A stretch of DNA of 64,000 bases from Pseudoneurospora amorphoporcata (lineage: Eukaryota > Ascomycota > Sordariomycetes > Sordariales > Sordariaceae). The stretch lies in the NCBI GenBank assembly GCA_033297205.1, contig MU859077.1, positions 1-64,000 on the forward strand, in the 5' to 3' direction. Both the position numbers and the translations under genes were made by a program. Position 1 is the stretch's first letter. Each line of letters opens with the position of its first letter. The notes beneath the pieces are model-generated. The model searched no databases, had not been told where the DNA came from, and worked only from the letters and a program-made list of their open reading frames with translations. Shown one piece after another: positions 58,407 to 64,000 of this stretch.

Positions 58407-60005
58407 TCAGTTTCCAGATGCTCGTGAAAGCATCCGGCTAAGCCCAGCCTCAGCCCACCACTCATCGGGGACATCCTCGCGCGTAGCAAGGTTGCGCACG
58501 ATGCGCTGCAGGCCTCCCATACCACCCAAGATCTCCAGAGAGTCATCACTGCTATCATTGCTGCGGGTAACATCCGCATACGACCGTCGGATGCTGTTCA
58601 AGCTAGGGGGGAAACGAGTAAGCGGGTTCACGTCCGGCTCGTCCTCCTCATCACCTTCCGTGTCGGAACTTTCACTTTCCGACTCACACAGCTCTACTAC
58701 TTCCACAGCTTCTACGGGCGCATCCGGGACCGTGACAGAAGTCCCGATGGAGGGCGCCGCTGCATTTTGCGAGGCGACCGCAGATGCCGAAGCGGAAGCG
58801 AACGAGGAGCCAGAGCTGGGCGTTAGTGGGTCTGGCGTCAGGGTGGTCGTGATAAGGTCCCACACATGGTTGCCCTCGGGACTGAGGCTCCGGTTGCGAT
58901 CTCCCAAACCATCCAGTTGCGGCGTCTCGACAGACGGTGCCTGCTCACCTCGGCGAAAAGGGCGACCAGAAATTGGGTCAGGTCTCGGGTAAGGGTTTCC
59001 CCACGTGCCGTACAGAGACGAGGCCCGGTCCGAGATCCGATCCCTGATGCGGCGCAAAGCTGCGCGTTCTCGACTCTGCTAGTTGTTAGTTGGTGCTGTT
59101 CAGTTGACTCGGATGGCGAGTGGGGAAAACAAAAAAAAAAAAAAAAGGTGAGCGCATACCGGGGTAGGTGGACCCCGATTCATCTGAGACGATGTACGAG
59201 GTTCTACGGGCGGCGGTGGCGGCGGCGGCACTCTACGAGACAGAAAGCCAGGTTCAACGGCCATCTGCCCAAGGTATGGGTCCGCCGCCCTCATAGGCGC
59301 GAGGAAAGGATTAGGTTCGGCATCCTCATCGTCGGTTAGGGCGCCTGGGTACTGGGACATGGGATGCAGGTGAGCCAACCGCCTGCCAAACAAGGCAATG
59401 ACCTGGTCGTCGAGCATACCACCTAAACGATCAGCCCCCTCGCGCGTGGTGTCGCGACTAGATTCCGCATTGTCGGGCGCATTGTTACTGTTGCTGTTGC
59501 TGTCGCTGCTAGAGCCGCTTGATTGCTCGGCCGGATGGGATCGGCGTCTGGGGTTATCATAGCTGTAAGCAGCAGCGGCAGCAGCAGCAGCAGCAGCAGC
59601 AGCATTGCCATTGTTAATGGCAGCGGTTATAGCGAGGCGACGTCGGCGTTGCTGCACCCGTTCGGAATTTTGGAGGCGGCTGCGTCTAATGGAGGATCGA
59701 GCTTCGGCAGAGCTCTTGTCCGCGGCCGACTTCGATTGGATGTCGGACTCGACAGGCGCTTGGTACAATCTGATTGGGAGGACATGGCAGGTCAGCGCAA
59801 GCCTACAAAGTGGAATAGGGGTATGCGACTGGATCGGCCTAACCGGTTGCCCTGACGGGGCGCATCATCGGGTTGATGGAAAGCACCATCATATCTCGAG
59901 CATGTGTGACAGATGAAAGTGACGAAATCGTGGTGGATACGGATGGCAAAGGGGGATAAGCGCGGACGCGAACGCCTTGACGCGGTGTTCTTACCGGAGA
60001 CCCAT
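58407..60005 (-). CDS. Low-complexity protein of unknown function
   Basis: Three exons join in frame, 60005-59995, 59769-59160 and 59075-58407, giving 429 residues. The first coding exon is only 11 nt (MGLR plus two bases) before a GTAAGA donor and a 225-nt intron. The protein has a basic N-terminal region (SSIRRSRLQNSERVQQRRRR), an Ala12 run, a Ser/Asn-rich stretch, a Pro7 run, and acidic Ser/Glu-rich DNA-level repeats near SESESSDTEGDEEDE. The one ordered-looking part is the C-terminal block GGMGGLQRIVRNLATRED followed by VPDEWWAEAGLSRMLS, which reads like a conserved short domain. Intron 2 ends TAGCAG, so a one-codon choice of acceptor is possible. I recognise no family. It is divergent from dihydrofolate synthase. 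Confidence 0.72.
59576..59601 (+). repeat. GCA trinucleotide run coding for poly-alanine
   Basis: About nine GCA/GCAG units on the plus strand code for an Ala run on the minus strand, in exon 2 of the low-complexity protein gene. It is probably length-variable between strains. Confidence 0.85.
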
Positions 60006-60755
60006 GGTGTTTGCTTGAGTCGCGATGTCGCGACAGACGGACCGCTTGTAGTTTAGCGATAGAGCAACACTGGAAGCATGGGATGATCTTAACGAGCGTG
60101 ACGGGTGAGTAAGCGAGAGCTTGTTGGTGATGGCGGGGGCTCGTCAATGGATCAAGAATTTGATGTTGCGATGAAAGACGGGAATGCGCCCCGGCCTCTG
60201 TTCTGGAATCCTTGCCGAGATGGCGGTCGTGGGGTTTGCGCTGCGGAAAGCGGATAGCGGATGATTCAGTCGGGGGAGACGGGATGATGGCAGCTGTCCA
60301 CGCAGGGGATTGGGGTTTTGTGACACCTAGCCGCAGCAGAGATGAAAGCGGCTGGGCGGGTCTTCCATCTCCAGGTCCAGTTGCAACATGCCCCATTGCA
60401 ATAGGGCTTAGTGCGCTGGAGCATTTTGGGTTAAATGCATGACAGCCAAGGAATGTGCACTTATCCAGTCTCACTGCTAAGGGTATTCCCTGCCCACGCA
60501 GATCGACTTCATGCGCCCCGCCATAAGCATCCGCCGATGACGGGCCAAGCAGTGTCCACAGCTTCTGGCTCTTCTTGGAGCTCTTCTGGGTGCAGTGACT
60601 CTGAGAAAGAGTGATGACGAGACTTGGCAAAAACCCCAAGAGTGAGATTCATCGCATCGCCACCAATCACCTTCAGACGTCGCTCTGGTGTGTGTCTCTG
60701 GTTCGAGTATTCTTGCATGTGAGTGAGTTCATCAGCCACCAGTTCATCCATCGCC
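60006..60755. other. Divergent promoter region before dihydrofolate synthase
   Basis: This 750-bp space lies between two divergent starts. A 266-codon minus-strand frame (59839-60639) crosses it and the first intron of the low-complexity gene; it has no ATG at its start and no domain, and I treat it as chance. No regulatory site is obvious. Confidence 0.45.
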
Positions 60756-61994
60756 ATGATCGATCTCGGACTGGCCCGCATCGGGCGTCTTCTTCAGCAC
60801 ACGCCGCAGACGTGGAAGGCCATCCACGTTGCTGGCACCAACGGCAAGGGCTCAATTTGCGCCTATCTCTCGGCCATGCTCAGTGCCAGCGGCGTCTCAT
60901 GTGCAAGGTTCACCTCGCCCCATCTCATCGACCGCTGGGACTGTATCACCATCAACGAGAAGCCTGTCCCTGAAACGATATTCCGTCAGGTCGAGGGCTT
61001 GGTCAAGCAGCGGGACCAGGACGAGAAGATCGGGGCCACCGAGTTTGAGCTCCTCGCTGCAACCGCATTTGAGATCTTCCACCGTCTGAAGGTTGAGTAT
61101 GGCGTAATCGAGGTCGGTCTCGGCGGGAAGCTGGATGCTACCAACATCATGAAGCACAAGTCCGTTACCGTCATCGCAAAGATTGGTCTTGATCACCAGT
61201 CCTTCCTAGGAAACACCATCGAGGAGATCGCACTGCAGAAAGCAGGCATCATCCGCTCTGGCGTTCCCTGTGTCGTTGATGACAGCAACGATTCTTCGGT
61301 CATGAAAGTCATTCAAGATCACGCGAAGGAGGTCGGCGGCGTAGAGCTGCACTATCCCTCGTCAGATTCCGCCCTGGTCCAGGTTCTCACCCAAGAAGGC
61401 TACGAGCCGCATCAAGTCCAGAACCTGGCGTGCGCCCTGTTGGCCTTCCGCTTAGCTTGTCCGGACTTTGACCACTCGATGAGCCGTCTCCTCCCTGTCG
61501 TTAAGCAGCTGCAATGGCCCGGTCGTCTGCAAAGGATTGATCTCTTTCCGATCATCGGGAGGCATCAAGAGGCTCTGCTGGACGGAGCCCACAATAGCCA
61601 GTCAGCCCAAGTTTTGGCTGGGTATGTCAACAAGCACTACCGCTCGCCGAGTCAACCAATCACTTGGGTACTGGCCGCTTCCAAGGGCAAAGACGTGGAC
61701 AGTATCATGTCCCATAACGTACAGCCAAGTGATCAGGTCACGGCTGTCCGATTTGGGGCAGTGGATGGAATGCCGTGGGTTAAAGCCGAGGACCCGGCCA
61801 ATTTGATCAACCAGGCAATCCGTTATGGTGTCGATACTCAGAACACGCACAACTCGGGAGATGATGTTCGAGCTGCCCTGGAATGGGCGTCCAGGGTGGC
61901 GGGAGAGAAGCCGATTGTCATTGCCGGAAGTTTGTATCTGGTCTCCAGCGTTCTACGGCTTATGCGCGAGGCGGAATCTGATCAAACAGCGTGA
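60756..61994 (+). CDS. FOL3: Dihydrofolate synthase (Fol3 type)
   Basis: This Mur-ligase-family enzyme joins glutamate to dihydropteroate with ATP to form dihydrofolate, in the folate pathway that fungi have and animals lack. It is a single exon of 412 residues, close to yeast Fol3. The P-loop VAGTNGKGS is at about residues 25-33. SPHLIDRWDCITINEKP, EVGLGGKLDATNIM and IGLDHQSFLGNTIEEIALQKAGI form the first domain, and the C-terminal Rossmann-like domain has LLDGAHNSQSAQVL and GSLYLVSSVLRL. The short N-terminus, with no mitochondrial presequence, argues for the dihydrofolate synthase rather than the folylpolyglutamate synthase branch. Codons in-frame upstream to 60723 have no ATG. The reading is firm to the level of the Mur-ligase folate branch. 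Confidence 0.93.
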   Translation: MIDLGLARIGRLLQHTPQTWKAIHVAGTNGKGSICAYLSAMLSASGVSCARFTSPHLIDRWDCITINEKPVPETIFRQVEGLVKQRDQDEKIGATEFELLAATAFEIFHRLKVEYGVIEVGLGGKLDATNIMKHKSVTVIAKIGLDHQSFLGNTIEEIALQKAGIIRSGVPCVVDDSNDSSVMKVIQDHAKEVGGVELHYPSSDSALVQVLTQEGYEPHQVQNLACALLAFRLACPDFDHSMSRLLPVVKQLQWPGRLQRIDLFPIIGRHQEALLDGAHNSQSAQVLAGYVNKHYRSPSQPITWVLAASKGKDVDSIMSHNVQPSDQVTAVRFGAVDGMPWVKAEDPANLINQAIRYGVDTQNTHNSGDDVRAALEWASRVAGEKPIVIAGSLYLVSSVLRLMREAESDQTA

Positions 61995-62277
61995 GGCGTG
62001 GACACCGGAAAAAATCATGGATATCAAATCTTTGGGACCATTGGCCCTTGGACGGGTGTTTGTTTTGATTGAAAAGGGGCTCCTTTCAAACTCCTGAAGA
62101 AAATCTTGGCAGAAAACCGTTTTCCCCTTATGACTTTGCCATATCTACTGCGTCTGCCCCCAAGTCAAAAGAATCACATGATCAGTCATGTATCAGAAAA
62201 AGGCGGTCGATCTCGCCAGCAGCAGATCCATCTCTTTCTTAATCTCACACTCACCATCACCGTCACCATTAATTACC

Positions 62278-63221
62278 ATGTCATCACCACCACCACCAAA
62301 CCACCTTGTTATCGTCTGCGGACACGCCATCTGGCTCGGCGGCCCAGCAAACGGCTGGGACGAATCCGAATGGCTGATCGAGCCCTACAAGAAGGGCGAA
62401 ACGCCCACGTTCATTGCCCACATCAAAGCAGGCGTGGAAGAACTAGCCAAAGATGACCGCGCGGTGTTGATGTTTTCCGGGTTTGTACTCGAACAACTTT
62501 CGAACTTCACCCGCATATGACTAACCGGGCACCAACAAAAAGTGGCCCAACCCGTCCCGAAACCCGCCTCTCCGAGGCCCAAAGTTACTACAACCTAGCC
62601 CTCGCCAACTCCTTTTTCGGTCTCTCGCCACCTACTTCTACTTCTCCCACCACATCCTCTTTCACAGACTTCACAGACCGCATCCACCTAGAAGAACGCG
62701 CCCTGGACTCCTATTACAACATCCTCTTCTCCGTCATCCACTACTGGCGCGTCGTTGAGCATCCTCAGCACGCCTGCTGCTGGCCGGAGCGCATCACCAT
62801 TGTCAGCCACGCCTTCAAGCGGAACCGGCTGGTGGAGGGCCACTGTGCTGCTATTTTCGGGTTGGATTCCTCCTCACCTCTCCTGGGAAAAAGGGTGAGG
62901 TTTGTGGGGATTAACCCGCCTGGGATCGATGGGGTTGGGGGAGTTGTTGAAGGGGATGAGGATGGGGAGTCTTCGAACGTGAAGAAGAAGAAGGAAGCCA
63001 TGCAAGGGGTGCAGTTGGCGCTGGGACAGTGGGCTGATGATCCGCATGGGGTTGGAGAGGAACTGGCTGGGAAGAGGAGGGCGAGGAACTTTTGGGGGGT
63101 GGATCAGCGGTTGTTCTTTAGTGAGGGGGAGAGGAGGAGGAGCGGAATTGAGACGAGGGTTTTGGAAGATGGAAGTGAAGCATTGGTTGATGGAGAGAAG
63201 CCGAGGCCTTGGGCTAGGTGA
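62278..63221 (+). CDS. DUF218-like protein (YdcF family)
   Basis: Two exons join in frame (62278-62480, 62543-63221; 62-nt intron) to give 293 residues. The start after the Pro-rich MSSPPPPNHLV is a strand-like IVCGHAIWLGG, and the exon junction creates the conserved LMFSGGPTRPETRLSEAQSY, which resembles the SGG-x(n)-SEA motif of DUF218 proteins. The second half has ITIVSHAFKRNRLVEGHCAA and VRFVGINPPG, like the second and third strand-loop of that fold. Bacterial members are membrane proteins tied to envelope metabolism; the fungal cytosolic ones have no assigned job. The upstream dihydrofolate synthase gene runs in the same direction, 283 bp away. Two loops are low-complexity (Ser/Thr, and Glu/Lys near residue 200). 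Confidence 0.82.
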
Positions 63222-63317
63222 GAGATGGTGTATGGTGTGTGTTTGTTTGTGTGGTCAATTAGGGTAGTCTGTGGAAATCTAGAGGTGGTGACGTCTATGC
63301 TGTGAATGACCGAACAT

Positions 63318-64000
63318 TCAGATCTTGGACTTCCCATTCCTTGCTTGAGCAGCTATGTCCGCATCAGCGCCCTTAACCACCTCCTTCACCCACTCAACGG
63401 CGTCCTTGACCATGCCAACGCTGAAGGTGTGTCCAACACCCGCATAAGTCCTCTCATCCACCGAGATCCTCGCCTCCTTGTACTTCTCTGCGGCCTCCTT
63501 GAACCACTTTGTGAACGCCTCACCGCACCGAGGGGGCACGAGCTTGTCTTCTGCGCCATTGCAAAGGAGGAACTGCTTTCCTTGAAGACGTTCGATAAGA
63601 ATCTGCCGTCTTTGACTTTCCTCTTCGTCTGCCGAGCTGGGGGAGGAAGACGGCGAAGATGGGGATGAAGGAATGGGAGAAGTGCCAAACAGGATTCCCT
63701 TCGGGTCCGTCCTGCAAGCGGCCGCAACCAAGGAAGGAGGGAAGTCCTTACTCCCCAGGAAGGTGGCGGCGCCGGTGTCGGCAGAGTAAGTTGATAGTTT
63801 TGAGAGACGGGCACGGTCGGTGATGAGGTCTATCAGGCGGTTAGTTGCTATGGCATTTCAAAACGGAGAGGAATAATAAGAACAACTTACTCATATAATC
63901 AGGACACCCAATAACCGCCACGCCAGCGCGCACTCTGGGGTCCGCAAACATCAGCTGCCACACGCTGTGTCCGCCCAGTGAGACGCCCAGAGCAAGGTGG
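63318..64000 (-). CDS. Alpha/beta hydrolase, N-terminus outside the window
   Basis: Partial gene: two exons are visible, 64000-63891 and 63829-63318, and the 5' part lies beyond the right edge. The nucleophile elbow GVSLGGHSVW (GxSxGG) is in the first visible exon, followed by strand AGVAVIGCPDY. The 3' part has LLCNGAEDKLVPPR, which holds the usual acid residue (Asp) of the triad, and AGVGHTFSVGMVK, which holds the histidine. The intron join is in phase (ATG A plus AC). A Ser/Pro-rich insert lies between the two parts (PSSPSSSP). The family includes dienelactone-hydrolase-like esterases, but the substrate cannot be told from this piece. Confidence 0.85.

Noticed and set aside
59839..60639. 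266-codon minus-strand frame upstream of the low-complexity gene
   Set aside because: It does not begin at ATG, crosses the first intron of that gene and has no domain; a spliced 11-nt first coding exon explains the gene start better.

Overview
The window is ordinary nuclear DNA from a filamentous ascomycete, most likely a Sordariales fungus of the Neurospora/Sordaria type. The evidence is short spliceosomal introns (about 50-230 nt, GTRNGY donors, CTRAC-like branch sites), GC-rich coding DNA with strong C-ending codon bias in housekeeping genes, long intergenic spaces, triplet microsatellites, and a TpA-rich stretch at the left edge that looks like a RIP-mutated repeat relic. Twenty protein genes are supported, nearly all conserved single-copy housekeeping functions. 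I see no gene cluster for a secondary metabolite, no intact transposon, no tRNA or rRNA gene, and no obvious new multi-gene system.

Layout from left to right. Positions 1-5154 hold no convincing gene (AT-rich relic, then gene-poor DNA with a C10-A52 tract). 5155-6067(-) is ribosomal protein L12; 6648-9236(-) is the COPII GTPase-activating subunit Sec23; 10761-12912(+) is a kelch-repeat protein with a C-terminal membrane anchor; 13245-13872(-) is an MGST3-like MAPEG protein; 14863-16671(-) is a family X DNA polymerase; 18051-19109(+) is TFIIE alpha; 20048-24070(-) is cohesin SMC1; 25835-27556(+) is a Gpc1-type glycerophosphocholine acyltransferase; 29222-31197(-) is an unassigned coiled-coil protein; 31866-34461(-) is transketolase.

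The right half continues with 36311-37789(+), a Bmt6-like 25S rRNA methyltransferase; 38061-41209(-), a Sac/hSac2 phosphoinositide phosphatase; 42016-42532(-), Snu13; 43228-44211(+), the V-ATPase proteolipid c; 45389-47152(-), Erg4 sterol reductase; 50616-56265(-), the 12-exon septation-initiation kinase CDC-7/SepH; 58407-60005(-), an unassigned low-complexity protein; 60756-61994(+), dihydrofolate synthase; 62278-63221(+), a DUF218-like protein; and 63318-64000(-), an alpha/beta hydrolase cut by the window edge.

The genes do not form one pathway. They cover translation and ribosome biogenesis (L12, Bmt6-like, Snu13), secretion and membrane lipids (Sec23, Gpc1, Erg4, Sac phosphatase, V-ATPase), chromosome maintenance and transcription (SMC1, polymerase X, TFIIE), cytokinesis (CDC-7), and core metabolism (transketolase, dihydrofolate synthase). 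Exon joins were worked out by hand from splice signals plus protein family continuity; almost every join keeps the frame exactly. Points most worth a second look are the in-frame open extension behind the CDC-7 stop codon, two GC-AG introns, a 13-nt microexon, two telobox motifs in intergenic regions, the TFIIE zinc-ribbon spacing and a possible small spliced gene at 48941-49620.
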